A DNA stretch of 64,000 nucleotides from Trichostrongylus colubriformis. Taxonomy: Eukaryota > Nematoda > Chromadorea > Rhabditida > Trichostrongylidae. Under the pieces are notes generated by a model. It was not told where the DNA came from, did no database searches, and saw nothing but the letters and a program-made list of their open reading frames with translations. This document shows positions 1 to 11,388 of the stretch, one piece after another. The position numbers and the translations under genes are program-made. The DNA is taken from contig OZ022258.1 in the NCBI GenBank assembly GCA_963978905.1, positions 38,129,282 to 38,193,281 on the forward strand. Reading direction: 5' to 3'. Positions within the stretch are counted from its first letter, which is position 1, and each line of letters starts with the position of its first letter.

Positions 1-286
1 GGACTCCAATTAAGCTCTTTTCCTCCGATCATGTCAACCTTCTACTGAAGTGTTTCCCTATTTTTTAAAACATTTATTGCAATTATTACCAACTTCCCAG
101 AAGCTTATGCCGCTCAGTGAGGTCAGTTAGTAATGTAAGTGGCCCGAACGCAGACGGACTGATTGGCAACTTTGAACTATGTGGGATATGTAGGTACTTA
201 AATTTATCTCGATCCTCTATACAGCAAGCGGGCAGCGTGGTAGGATGTTCTGGCCCATAGGTGTAGCGAAAACAGGGGGTTGAACA

Positions 287-640
287 TTAAAGGAATTGTT
301 TACGGATAAATGAGTTTCTTTGTTACCCACATATCTATGTTGTATTTGTCTGATAAGGGCTGCGTGTAGAGTTTCGCGCGAAAAAGTGAGAATTGGGCCA
401 AGATACAGCCCGCCAAATTTCAGCCGGGTGGGCGAGGCCTTCGAGTAAATGCCCCGTCCCGTCGTCCGCCGCGGTCGGGAACGGAGAATGGGCTGTATAC
501 GTAACTTTCTGTCCCTACAATGCGTCTCCGTCCGGGGCGGACGACGGAGTGGGCACTTGCTTGGAGGCCTGCTGTATCCAAGCCGGATTCACACTTTTTC
601 GAGTGAAACTCCTCAAACGGGTCATATTAAGCACTCAAAA
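287..640. repeat. TTAA-bounded foldback element, copy A (right end truncated)
   Basis: This is a non-coding foldback repeat of the family also present near 22.4, 24.6, 25.7, 33.6, 42.9 and 57.3 kb. The left end begins TTAA followed by AAGGAATTGTTTACGG. The family arm motifs (TTACCCA, TATTTG, TTTCGCGCGAAAAAGTGAG) follow, then a GC-rich centre built on GTCGTCCGCCGCGGTCGGGA and its inverse. The right arm is recognisable to about 640 and then decays. The ORFs crossing it are by-products of the palindrome. Confidence 0.75.
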
Positions 641-1189
641 GGACAAGATACGTATCGATTGAGTGATCTTGATTCTGGAGAATCCTCGGTACGTACCCTT
701 TCCTCTCCCCCTGATCGTTTGAATCACCTAATCGTCTTGTTCGCGAGCTCTTCAGTGCCTGAAGTGCGAAGCGAAAGTGAAATGTGTAGAAAGACTGAGT
801 GAAGTCGTTTACGTTGGCTGGCTAATAAGGTTGGTGGTCGAGCTAGAATACTTCTATGTTTTTCGGGTTAGGAGTTAGAGTACTTGGTTAGTGCATTAGT
901 GGTAGAGGGCTTCCCAGAAGATCGGTCTAATATGGGCGTGACTCTCACTATGAGGTTACACCCCAGTGTTTAGTGGATGATTGAGTGCTCACTGCTTTAT
1001 TATAAAACCAATTAAATAATTGGTGAGTCGGCTTATCGGTCAGTTCGTTGGTCTGTCTGTATGCATTTCCGTTCGCAAATACTGAGAGGGAATAAAAGAT
1101 GAAAGGGAATGCTCATTGTACAAGAGACGAATTGGTACTGGACTATCAACCGAAGGCAGTATTATCGCTGTGACAGCGCTTGCTAGTTA

Positions 1190-2664
1190 TTGAACGCCTA
1201 CCAAGTACTTTCGCCATCGTTCTTCGGTGTGCGAGTTTCACTGCTGGATTCCCTGCATGCGATAACCTCAGGATTCTTGATTTGACAGTGTTGTGTAAAC
1301 GATTTTACAATTTTTTACTACCGGAAAAAATTTCCTTTGTATCAAAAGTATGTGGACACTTCGAGTAGATCACATTTTGGCGCCAACTATGTGATCGATT
1401 TTGGTCATTTTTTTCTCCATTATTCTATAGCAATGCCTCTTCACGGTACCATTCTTTCGGAAGAAGAACAAGCTCAGATCCGGGATCAACATGAAGCTGG
1501 ACACATTAACCGAGAAGTCGCACGTCAACTCGGCCGTCCTCCAACATGCGTGGGTAGATTCATTCAAAATCCCGATGCCTACCATTCGACACCCATCCCT
1601 GGCCGTCCGCGACCTTTGACTCCGCAGGATAACAGAAGAGTGGTCCGACTCGTGTCGAGTTCATTGTCGGCGAGCCAAGTCCAAACAGAAATGGGCTCAT
1701 CGGTCTCAAGAATGACCATTTGGCGCTTCATTCGATCTTATGAGCACATAACGCGAGAGAATGAAGAAGGGTCCCCGCTTGACATCTCAGCACAAGTTGG
1801 CAAGGCTGGAGTTCGCCCGTAAAAACATGGCAACGGCATGGGATAAGGTATGGGTTTTTGGAAAATTTTTACGTTCAGCATGAAAATGCTATGAGCAAAT
1901 TTTCTTCGCAGGTCATCTTCAGTGATGAGAAGAAGTTCAATCTTGATAGCCCAGATGGATTCCGACACTACTGGAGGGACCTACGACGCGACCCGCTTGT
2001 GTTCTCGAAGAGGAACTTTGGAGGTGGCTCGGTTTCCGTCGTGCCGCATTGACAGCCAGGAGTACGAAGAAGTACTTCAGTACCATCTGCTGCCGTTTTT
2101 GAGAGGTGCGCGACGTCGGACACACATTTTTCAGCAGGATAATGCCTCCGTCCACGTCTCGCGCTCAACCAAAGGATGAATTGAGCGCAATGAAGTGCAA
2201 GTAACGGGTTGGCCAGCATGCTCCCCTGACTGCAATTCAATTGAAAACCTATGGGGAATGATCGTCCGGCGAGTTTACGAGAATAATAAGCAGTACAGGA
2301 CAGTAGATGAGTTGAAGGCAGCCGTTGTCGTTGCCTGGGACAGCATTGACGACGCAACTGCCCAGAGCCTGATTCAGAGCATGCCCAACGGGATGTTCGA
2401 GATTATTTGAAACTCTGGAGGTCCAATAGATTACTGATTTTTGTCATTGGGTTTGGTTTTTATTAAGTGTCCACATACTTTTGGTACAAAGAAAAAAATT
2501 TTCGGCAAGAAAAAAATTGTAAAATCCTCTACATAACATTGTCGGATTTAGTATTCTGAGGTTACCGCATGCAAGGAATCCAGCAGTGAAAATCGCATGA
2601 CGCAAGGATGAGTGGTGTTTTCGTGGTACTCAAATTTTGAAGTGTCCACATACTTTTGGTACGG
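1190..2664 (+). mobile_element. Tc3/Tc1-like DNA transposon, decayed
   Basis: A transposase relic (1433-2410) lies between inverted repeats of about 150-170 bp. The left arm read on the minus strand and the right arm share the motif GTGTCCACATACTTTTG, poly-A/T stretches, and a tract ending in GAATCCAGCAGTGAAA. The right end carries the GTGTCCACATACTTTTG motif twice, at about 2465 and 2642, as expected for long-TIR Tc3-type elements with two transposase-binding sites per end. The left end keeps only the inner copy, near 1340-1362, so the left boundary is approximate. Confidence 0.8.
1433..2410 (+). pseudogene. Tc3-like DD34E transposase, inactivated
   Basis: The region starts with a paired-like helix-turn-helix DNA-binding domain (SEEEQAQIRDQHEAGHINRE and on, with a REVARQLGRPPTCVGRFIQN helix region), followed by the GRPRPLTPQD linker. 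After frame changes around 1780-1900 the catalytic core continues with VIFSDEKKFN (first Asp), IFQQDNASVH (second Asp, near 2137) and NSIENLWG (Glu). The second Asp and the Glu are in one frame, 34 residues apart, interrupted by one in-frame TGA near 2177. This is a Tc1/mariner superfamily transposase of the Tc3 type. Frameshifts and the stop make it non-functional. Confidence 0.85.
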
Positions 2665-2669
2665 TACGG

Positions 2670-5600
2670 GTACGGTGGTTTGGTAATGGGAGAAAGAACA
2701 TATTGGTCAACAGAAATGAGATTTAGCGGTAGAATAGCTTGTCGATATACTGGGCAGCGCCTCAGCCTGAGGCGAAGTCATTTTCTGTGAAACTTGCTAT
2801 TTGTCGCCTCCGTCCCGCGCAGTGAGCAAAGTTCATCGGAGCACGACCACAGCTTCAACTCAGTACTAGACCGGCTTCGTCGACCGACCCCAAACAGGCA
2901 AGCAAACAAACGAATACATCCAATACATCAGTCTTTTGCTTTATATTTAAAAATATGAGGTAGAAGGTTTTGGGCGTTAATCAATCCTTTTCGCGGAATG
3001 CGCCGCGCATTCTAGTTATATCAATACTCGTGGTGCCAGGTGAATGTTATGTGGCCCAAACAATGACATTTGATGACCAACCGATGTACAAGTCAGTGAT
3101 TTTATCCTCTCAAATGAGTCTGGCACCACTCACACAGGACAGACGGAGAGCTTGGTTGCTCTGTGGGCATTGATGTAGATTTGGTCCTCGCGACGTGGAA
3201 GTGAGAGTGCGCTCCACGTGTAACTACACCACCTTTGCCTCAAATACATATAGGAATTTATATGTAGTGTGGACAGATCCTATGCATCAATCATCACTCT
3301 GTGCAGGGCTCTTTTAGTGTGCAGGGTTAGTCTTGTACTTGTGCTGTACATGGAAGGGAGAACAGAAAAAGAGGAAGCTCTTACCGAGTAAAATGGTGTT
3401 CCAAATAATACAAGGTTCGACTTTGTCATTATTTGTGCGGTAAAGTGTTGGCAACCCCATCACAAACAGTTCAACAGCTGAAACTTAAGGGTTGCTGAAA
3501 GCGGGAATTTCTGAAATGAGAAGAAGAGGGGAAAGAGGAAAAAGATTTCCGATGGTGTCAAACGCACGATCTAGTGGATCATTGGTCATTTGTCAGAAAA
3601 TAAATGCATCCTCAACGAACTGAATCATTGCGTTAGACATTTCCGGGCCGCGTACTCTCTTATTCCGATCATAAGCACTGTTCCCCAGATCGTTTGATTC
3701 AACACTGTTGGATTTTCTATGAAATTATTTGAAGTCGAAGGTCAATGCTAGCAGATATGCGAGCACGCTAACATGAAGGGAGGAAAGTCGCTGCTGTTTC
3801 AATGAAATCCAGCCGCATTTATGCAACAACTTACGGAAAATGTTGTCAAAAAGTGCATATATGGCTGCAAGGCCGTTGAGTCCGTCCGCACGACATGTTA
3901 ATCCTCACGCAGTGATATGCTATGTACTTTAGGATTCAATAAAAGCTAAGGATTTCGAGAAGAACTGTATTTTTACCCAACTGATATCCAGCGTCAATTT
4001 TGGGACACCCTATAAAATCTATTAGGTACCTATATACGTTTGTGCGCGTACATATGTGTCGTACTGTCACAAGCGGTGGGATCTTGGATAAGACAGATGA
4101 CATGGGGACGATGCGCAGACGTCGACGGTGGGTATAGGGTCTGATAACAGAAGAGATTGGCAAAGGGACAAGTGGCGGGGAAGGAAGCGTTTGTGTTGAA
4201 CAACCAAGTAGTATGGCGAAATCCAATACCTTTTTCACTACCACCAAAGAGCCCATAGTGCGATTGGTGATCAGTTGGTGAACAGTTATCGTTCCTGTTC
4301 CGGTATTAATGGTATTGGAAAGTAACGACCAGCAAACTATCTGAACTTCTGAATAGCGGTAGCTGTCAATTGGGAGGTACATGGCGGATGTGTGGCGAGG
4401 GATATGGCCGATGTGCGCTATTAGGGCAGGAAATTCGCGCCGCCGCAATCCAGGTGATAGGTGCGAGTTCGAGACATAAGAACTCAAATGACAAACGAGA
4501 CACTTGTCCTTCGCGCGGTTGCGTCGCGGCTTTTGTGCTGGAGCATGTTATCTCCCGCAGGTGCGATAGCCTGCCATGCCGTGTGGCTTGTCATTCAAGT
4601 TCTTCTAGAATGAATGGGTGGCGGGGAATTTCGGAAAAAGCATGACGTGAAGTGAAGCATGTGTTTTTCTGCTGTAAGTGTTCTAGTTCACGGAATCATT
4701 GTCCCGTTATTGTTCAATCGTGTTTCACTACCAATATAGATATTGACTTTTCAGTGTCATGCTGCTCAATAATATTTCGTGCTAAATTGTCACGAAACGC
4801 TGAGGTGACACGGCTGGTAAAGGGAAATTTCAGACCGATCCATTTGAATCCACTCCTGGGTACATTCAAAACATTCTAATAAGGTTAGAACAAAACGAAA
4901 AAATTATTGTGAACCATTGGGTTTGGATTAACGAAACAAAGGTAAGGAGCACACATGGATGAGCCATTTTTTCTCTCAGTTCGAATTCTGCCAAAAAAGA
5001 CATGTTTGGGATACGACAATCGGTTTCCCATAGACATAAATCCGCAAAGAAAAGAAGAAGGATCTGCAGAGAAAAAAAATTGACGCGAAAAACTTCCTCA
5101 TAGCTCCAAGTGCTGCTGTGTTGGAGGCGATTCTATGCGTACATGCCAAAAAAGGATGCCCCATATCCACGCAGCTCCTGTGTAAGACTTGATTTCAGCA
5201 CGATTACAATATTCAAAAAAAATGTCACATACATAATGTCAAATTAACATGAATGGTGAATTCCTCTCCGATGGAAAAACTCTTTAATACATTCATCATC
5301 TGGAAATCTATTACAAAAAAAATGCTCTTTTGAATTTGTGAAGTTTTTCTGAACCAAACAACGATTTTTTTCATACTTTTTTCATTACCATGGTACAATA
5401 ACCATGATTTTTGTTCAGCTTTCAAAAACTGTCTTTCGGAAAAGAAGTTTTAAATGGTCATTTCATTATCCTCTTCAGGTTTCGATCGACTCTTCGGTCA
5501 CAGAGCTTTTTTAGGTATTAACTAATATGGGTGAAGAAACTTGTTGAATGTTGATCGTGCTAATTAATGGAGGACAAATTGTCAAACGTTGAATAAGAGT

Positions 5601-5715
5601 GACCTTAGTAAGCTTGTGTGAGCGCTCAGAATTCTGATAGAGGTATCTGGTAATATTCTGCAAGTTGCCGCTCAAGCTGAAGGTTTGCCTTCAGAGGATA
5701 TGTATACCCATTTCG
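2670..5715. other. Intergenic DNA without a recognised gene
   Basis: I found no convincing exon, RNA gene or mobile element here. The longest frame, minus strand 3936-4487, shows no signal peptide, domain or biased codon use and resembles nothing I recognise. AT-rich tracts dominate from 4.6 to 5.6 kb. Confidence 0.5.
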
Positions 5716-5720
5716 GAGCA

Positions 5721-5851
5721 CCTGACAGGGCGTGACCTACAGACTTGGGTGAGTGGTGAGAGTGAGAGTGCGTGGCAAGAGTGAGAGTGTGTGGCGGAGT
5801 GAAAGAGTCTTATACACTCTCACCCAAGTCCGTAGGCCACGCCCTGTCAGG
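5721..5851. repeat. Short foldback repeat (CCTGACAGGGCGTG ends)
   Basis: The first 30 bases and the last 30 bases are inverted copies (CCTGACAGGGCGTG at the left, CACGCCCTGTCAGG at the right) enclosing GAGAGTG-type simple sequence. The right arm motif CACCCAAGTCCGTAGGCCAC recurs inside the repeats at about 16.14 kb and, weaker, 32.09 kb, so this is a piece of a dispersed family. Confidence 0.7.
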
Positions 5852-5918
5852 CAACCCGAAATGGACTATATGCACAGTTTCCACTCTCTTCTTAGGCCGC
5901 GGTCGTGCTTTGCGATCC

Positions 5919-6048
5919 GGCGGCAGGGCGTGGCTGCGTATATCTGCGTTTCTGCCTATTTCACCCTGCCTCGTTGCTGCGTCGTCTCTGTACCTCCCCC
6001 GTGCCACTCTCCCTGGCTGCCTCTGAACGCAGCCACGCTCTGCTTGCG
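5919..6048. repeat. GC-rich foldback MITE (GCAGGGCGTGGCTGCG ends)
   Basis: The left end CGGCAGGGCGTGGCTGCG is mirrored at the right by CGCAGCCACGCTCTGC. Related copies occur at about 15.03-15.18 and 41.20-41.37 kb. Those two also carry an ATTCATAC or GTATGAAT flank, which also occurs in the hairpin at 31.6 kb. There is no coding potential. Confidence 0.65.
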
Positions 6049-6639
6049 CTGAGTATGACCGCGGCCTTACCCCTTTCGATGTCTTTGGGCGACTACCCTC
6101 ATCCCACTAGCAGGGTTTTGATAGCTGAGCTTCTTAAGTTCCTGAATACATATGATGGGTGTTTCATAAATGCCGGTATGTCTAATGCAAAGTACTGCTG
6201 CTATCTGTTATGCCGATATGGGCTCCACCGAAATTGAAAAGTTAGTGCCGACCGCGTCTGCCTTACATAATTCAAATTTACAGAACTACATAACTCTACC
6301 GAGTGATGCGCGGTGTGAAATAACCTGGTCTAACCGTTTTATTACTACAACCTAAAGACGCCCGCGTTTCGCCCACCTCAGGTCAGCCAGTGCCACTCGT
6401 ATCGTCAAAAATTCTACGCTGCCGCAATCAGTTGCTCCTGCACTGAACCTTACAACATTTGCCATAAAATAGAGACGAAATCGAGAAGTTTGCAGCTGAA
6501 AAAGACTGATCAGAAAAGGCCATTGCGCGCGGAAAGAACTGATCAGGGAAGGTCTTACCAGGAAGGGCTTTCAACTTCACATATCACTTCGAATAAGGAC
6601 CCCTGCCGATCGTTAGAGCTTCGCACGTTGATTGCAATT

Positions 6640-6880
6640 GTGAGCACCAAAAGTGCTTCGGACCGTTCTGAGGCGAGTTGTGAGGGGTCAAAGTTTGCCT
6701 GTGATATCTCTTTGGCGAGACATTTTGCCACATCAGCACGGCTGTTCCTACATTAGCAGCGGCCACCGTAGCTCACTGGTAGTGTTCCGGGCCTGCAAGA
6801 TAGTGGTTGAGGGTTTGCTCCCCGCCGGTTCAGGTTTTATTTTCGCATTTTGTGTTTCATTGTCAGTGAGTGCTTTTCTT
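6640..6880 (+). repeat. tRNA-like SINE copy
   Basis: A tRNA-like block at about 6759-6832 contains a good Pol III A box (TAGCTCACTGG) and a B box-like GGGTTTGCTCCCC, with a TGC in the putative anticodon loop. It is preceded by a unit with GAGGGGTCAAAGTTTGCCTG and followed by GCATTTTGTGTTTCATTGT. The same three modules in the same order occur on the minus strand at 7470-7705, which shows this is a dispersed repeat and not a single-copy tRNA gene. Acceptor-stem pairing is poor, so a functional tRNA is unlikely. Confidence 0.6.
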
Positions 6881-7469
6881 TCACTTCTGACCGTTTCCTT
6901 GTACTGGTACCTATCGCACCCTCATTTACTCTACCACTTTAATTATAACTACCAACATTACTCACAAGGGAAGGATATCAGGTCGAAGAGATTTCCGTGT
7001 CACACGAATTAGGTTTTGTTGCGTAAAAAGCTTAAGATATTCGCGCACAGAGGTTCTATTACCTCTCTGTGCGAATTTCCAGCCGAATCCAGTTTTTGAA
7101 CTAACTTCGGAAAATTAGGGGTGGCCAGGAGGTAAAGTGGCAGTTTTTGAATTTTCTTCTGCAAAATATCCTGCAACCTGAACAAGATAACATACACATA
7201 CCTGTTACACTTGCCCATCCCACTAAACGTACGTAACAAGCATCAAATAAGGGCACTTCCTCGGCAAGGGTCAACTACTTCTCCTTTGTTCAATGTTTTG
7301 CCACCCAATAGCCTGTGAATTTTTCCGGAATTTAGTCGGATTCTGTAACTGGCTAAAAACTTGTCCTTGGAGGTAATCTGATTTCCTGAATATGAAAATC
7401 ACACTGGTTTTGCACGAGAACGATTGGCTTGCGCGTTATGGGCTTCCTAACGCATCATGTTATACTAGA

Positions 7470-7705
7470 ACTATTTATTCAGGTAAACGTGCAGACAATA
7501 AACACAAAATGCAGAAGATTGTCCAACGGCGGGATGCGAACCCTCGTTCCCCACCATGCAGATACGGAACACTACCAGTGAACCAAGGTTGCCGTTGCTA
7601 AATAGACAACGACCATGCTGATGTCAAGTACCTAGTCAATGAGATATCACGGGTAAATTTTGACCTCCCCTAACTCTCTTCGGAACGGCCCGTAGCACTT
7701 TCAGT
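7470..7705 (-). repeat. tRNA-like SINE copy, inverted partner
   Basis: On the minus strand this carries the same modules as the copy at 6640-6880: a GAGGTCAAAATTTACCCGTG unit, a tRNA-like block with TTGGTTCACTGGTAG (A box) and AGGGTTCGCATCCC (B box), and a GCATTTTGTGTTTATTGT tail. The B box is better preserved here. The two copies face each other across about 0.6 kb. A third, more degraded relative of the leading unit lies on the minus strand at about 31.7-31.9 kb. Confidence 0.6.
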
Positions 7706-8763
7706 TCTCACAGTTGTAATCAGCGTTCGAGGGTCTATCAATCGGTAGGAGTCTCTATGCAAAGTTCCATGGGAATTTGAAAGCTCTTCCTGGTTAGTGT
7801 CTTGAGCACATCATAGTTTTCATTTTGCTTTGGTAATACGTGCGGAGAGCGGCGATAAACCACATGCCTCTCGCAAATCATGTAAGGACTCCATCAGTGT
7901 GGCATTTCGTTTATAAGTACTACCAAAATTCGTTTCGAGGTGATGAAACACATTGCATTCACATGCCAAAATTTTTTCTTATAATTGATGTGGAGTGCAC
8001 TTATTAATTCAGAGCCAACATGACCGTTCACAAAATGAACAAGTCTCACGCTGTTATCGATTCTCATGCTGATTTGCCAAAATTAATTTCTCACAAAATG
8101 TTTCCATAAAAATGGCTTGTAATCCCAACGCCACATTTCCTCTTGCCAATCCTTTTTATTTTGAATGCTTTGATTCATGACTTGTAACGTGAATTAGTCC
8201 AATATTGACGGTCCTGATGGCTTTGCTCGTCTTTGAGAAGCTCTAAGGTATAACTATAATCACCTTTGAACTTATCCAAAAATTTCTAGAGTATACTAAT
8301 TTTCTCTGGTGGAAATATTGCTTTATCATTATGAGCTCACTCGTAGAATGGACCACTTCTGGACGATATAGGCAACATCACTTCAGAGCATATTTTTCGA
8401 TAATCTCGTGCTCATTATGGCACTCACTTATGACATTAGGGGTACTGATCTACTTTTCAATAAAAAACGTGAAAAGAAATTAGGGAGCGCCAAAAACGAG
8501 ACTTCAGCACATACGTCAGCCTTGAACTCAAGTGTTTGAGTAGATTTCTATTTGATGATGTAGCGCGAATCCAAACATACATCTGTTTTCTCTATTAGGA
8601 TGCCTTGAATATTGGACTTCGTCTATCTTACCTCATTCTAGTTTTTGGCAAGTTTTCCGTGCCAGACAATGCCGTCGTTCGGTACCGCTGGGACGTGTTG
8701 AGCGCGAGGGAGGGAGGAGTTCGCCGTCTCGCTTCCGTTTGGGGGTCTCACAAAGAAGGCCTA
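7706..8763. other. Intergenic DNA, nothing recognised
   Basis: AT-rich sequence without exon-like open frames bounded by good splice signals, and without a repeat that I could match elsewhere in the window. Confidence 0.5.
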
Positions 8764-11388
8764 TCAGGTCATTATCAGCTTTATCGGAGCGGTTTCTTTT
8801 TTTGCATTTTATAGGGTCACATACATGATGCAAACAAACAATCTAAAATTAGGGTGAATGGCCTTGGAGGGGTCAGAAAACGAGCGGCAATAGTTGCTTA
8901 GAAATAAACAATTTTGACCAGTTTGCTGCAATGCTTTCCAGCTGCGGCGTTCAGTATATGCATGACAGAAGACTGTCTTCAAACCTACTCCGGAACCACT
9001 TCGAGCTGATTGAAAAACGCAGAATAACTTATGGTAACTGCTAAACGAAGCAAAGAAGACTTGTAGGGGATGCACACGTCACTGTTCAAGCAGTGATTGG
9101 ATGGCCAAATGGATGGGGAAATAGGCTGACATTGAAGCAGTTGGAAGAGGGTTTATGGTTCAACTCCCCTCAACTTCCACACATTTGCATTTCTTTGATT
9201 TTCTCTACCCAGCGCTAAACTATTTGAAATGACTGCAATTTTCGTTGCTGGAACACCAAAAAGACTTCATTCACAAGCTTACAGTAGTTAACGTGTTAGG
9301 ACCCTTCAGCGCCTCTAGCTAGCGTACCATGCCGAGCGAAACTATTGCGATATTCGTGCTCAGGAGACCCAATGAGCCCTGGATACTGATTATTATCCGG
9401 ATTGAGATTTTGATCGAGGCTCGAGAGTGTAGGATGGACATGGGCACGTAATCACTGCTCTACTTGTACAAACGTTCAATTAGCAGCCTTGATTGAATTC
9501 ATGAAGCATGTGCGGAATTAACGCAATGCGAGTGAACTGCACCTAGCAACAACATGCAATGGCATAAGATAGCAAATATTTCCTCATGTAGACTACCAAC
9601 CTCCTTTCGTTGTTTTTTACCATGGTAAAACATTGCGTTTCATATCTAGAGGTCCACCCTCGCATCTTCAGTCTATGGACTCTCCATACATTTTGAAAAG
9701 CTGCAGCGTGGATTACTGAGTTCCCAACCACCGAAAGTCATCTAGAAAGTGTTTTCGAGAATGTCGAGACTCTGAACAATCTTGGTTATTCCAAAAACTA
9801 AAGCTCGCCTGTTTCAAAACTATTGGTTCACTAATGAAACAATCCCGTTTCACCGCAAATACGAAACAAAATCTGAACTTGGGCTTGCATACGGTCGTGG
9901 TCAACATCGTCCTCTCCATGCCTCGTGCGCGTCTCACTCCAAAAGAACAAACTCGAGTGCAAGCGTTTGTCGAAGCTAGATGGTCATGGAGCAAAATCGC
10001 TGCTCGAATTCGTCGGTCACACAACTGCGTGAACAACTATCTGCAAGATCCAGAGCATTACGGAGAGAGGAACCCTGGTGGCCGTCTAGGGAAGCTCTCC
10101 AGCCAAGATAAGAGAATGACGCCTTCTGTCCAACTCCACGATGAGCCTCAATTGGGTGCGAGCCGAAATGTCTCTTTCTGTGAGCAAAATAACCTTGTGG
10201 AGGGTCACTCAGTCCCTTAAAAGTTTCAGTAGAGAGACTATGAAGCGAGTTCCAAGGCTGACAGAATGTCACAAGATGGCTCGCTTTGAATTCGCAACTA
10301 AGAACATCAGATGAGATTAATCTAAGGCACTTGCGACTTTTCATCTTTTTGAAGCCTCGCTTAGGTCTAAACTTTAATCTCGACGGAACGGACGATGGAA
10401 GGCAGTACTGGCAGGATCTGCGGGAGAACCACTGTCTTTCTCGTGGCGAAATTTTGGCGGGGGTTCGCTCATAGTGTGGGGTGTTTGCGAGAATGGACTG
10501 CTCGACCTGGCCTTTGCATCGTGCCGCATGGACTCGGAGGACTATCAGAGATTCTGGATGACCGTCTCCTTCCGTTTCTACGTCGCCGGAATACTAGGTG
10601 GTTCACCTTCATGCACGACGATGCTGCAATCCATGCAAGTCGGTCAACTACGGCGTGGATTGCAACCAGCAATATCGACGTTCTCGAATGACCGGCCTAT
10701 TCTTCTGACCAGAACCCAATGAAAGATTTATGGGCTATCATGGTGCAAAGGATCTACAGCGATATCTACAAGTAATTAGTTGCGCAGTTGTTGCTTGTTC
10801 TCGTAATAAATTTTCTGAAGTCAAGGTGTGAATCTACAGTTTTGAAACGGTGAAAATAGGACTATTTATTATAAAAAGGTTCTTGTACTCAAAATTCCCT
10901 AACAACTTTTTATCTAGGAAATTGCGGTACGAGGAAAACGCTGGTAATCATAATTAATACTAGTGGTCGCCCAACTTTTCGAGCTTAGGTCAAAATCGCG
11001 ATTAGGCTGAAAACTTGTTACCTGGGGTAGTTCGACCCACTGGGGTAAAGGTCTCACGTGCTCAACGGGAAGACGCCTAGTTTCCTTGTTGTGAGGGTTG
11101 GGAGGTCCAAACAAATCATTCGCCGAGTACGCAGAAATAGCGAAGATAGCGGTTCCCTGGCAAAATAAAAATAGATTTTGCACACATTTTGCACGTGCGG
11201 TCATACATGAGCACAAATGGGTCAAAACTACGAGAATGCAATAATTTGTCTTCAGTGGGGATCGAAGCATCGACCATTTTCTGACCCCCCCCCAAACCAT
11301 TTAACCGAATTTGAGACCGATTTTTAGCTTAATGCATGTGACCCTTAAAATGCAAAAAACCGTTTTGTAGAAGCTCACCATGACCTAA
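8764..11388 (+). mobile_element. Long-TIR, TA-bounded transposon containing a Tc3-like relic
   Basis: The left end TCAGGTCATTATCAGC and the right end CATGACCTAA are inverted copies. The inverted similarity continues inwards for well over 100 bp, sharing GGGTCACAT, a GGGGTCAGAAAA tract and a TTTTGACC tract. A TA dinucleotide flanks both ends, as expected for a Tc1/mariner target duplication. Transposase debris of Tc3 type lies in the middle. Either this is one 2.6-kb long-TIR element, or a smaller Tc3-like element (about 9800-10860, with ends sharing GTTTCAAAACT) is nested in a non-autonomous one. Confidence 0.6.
9918..10775 (+). pseudogene. Tc3-like transposase relic
   Basis: An N-terminal HTH domain (MPRARLTPKEQTRVQAFVEA, then IAARIRRSHNCVNNYLQDPE) matches the Tc3 bipartite DNA-binding domain. 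The catalytic half is scattered over several frames: NFNLDGTDD with WQDLRE near 10370-10430, a FMHDDAAIHASRS block near 10605-10650 (second Asp region), and KDLWAIMVQRIYSDI near 10720-10770. At least three frameshifts are needed to read it through. It is related to the transposase at 1.4-2.4 kb but is a different copy, with little identity between them. Confidence 0.75.

Noticed and set aside
3936..4487. 183-residue minus-strand frame
   Set aside because: No domain, signal peptide or biased codon use, and no flanking splice or start context. Probably chance.
6759..6832. tRNA gene
   Set aside because: A and B boxes are present, but the acceptor stem does not pair well and the same block recurs inside a repeat, so I call it SINE-like.
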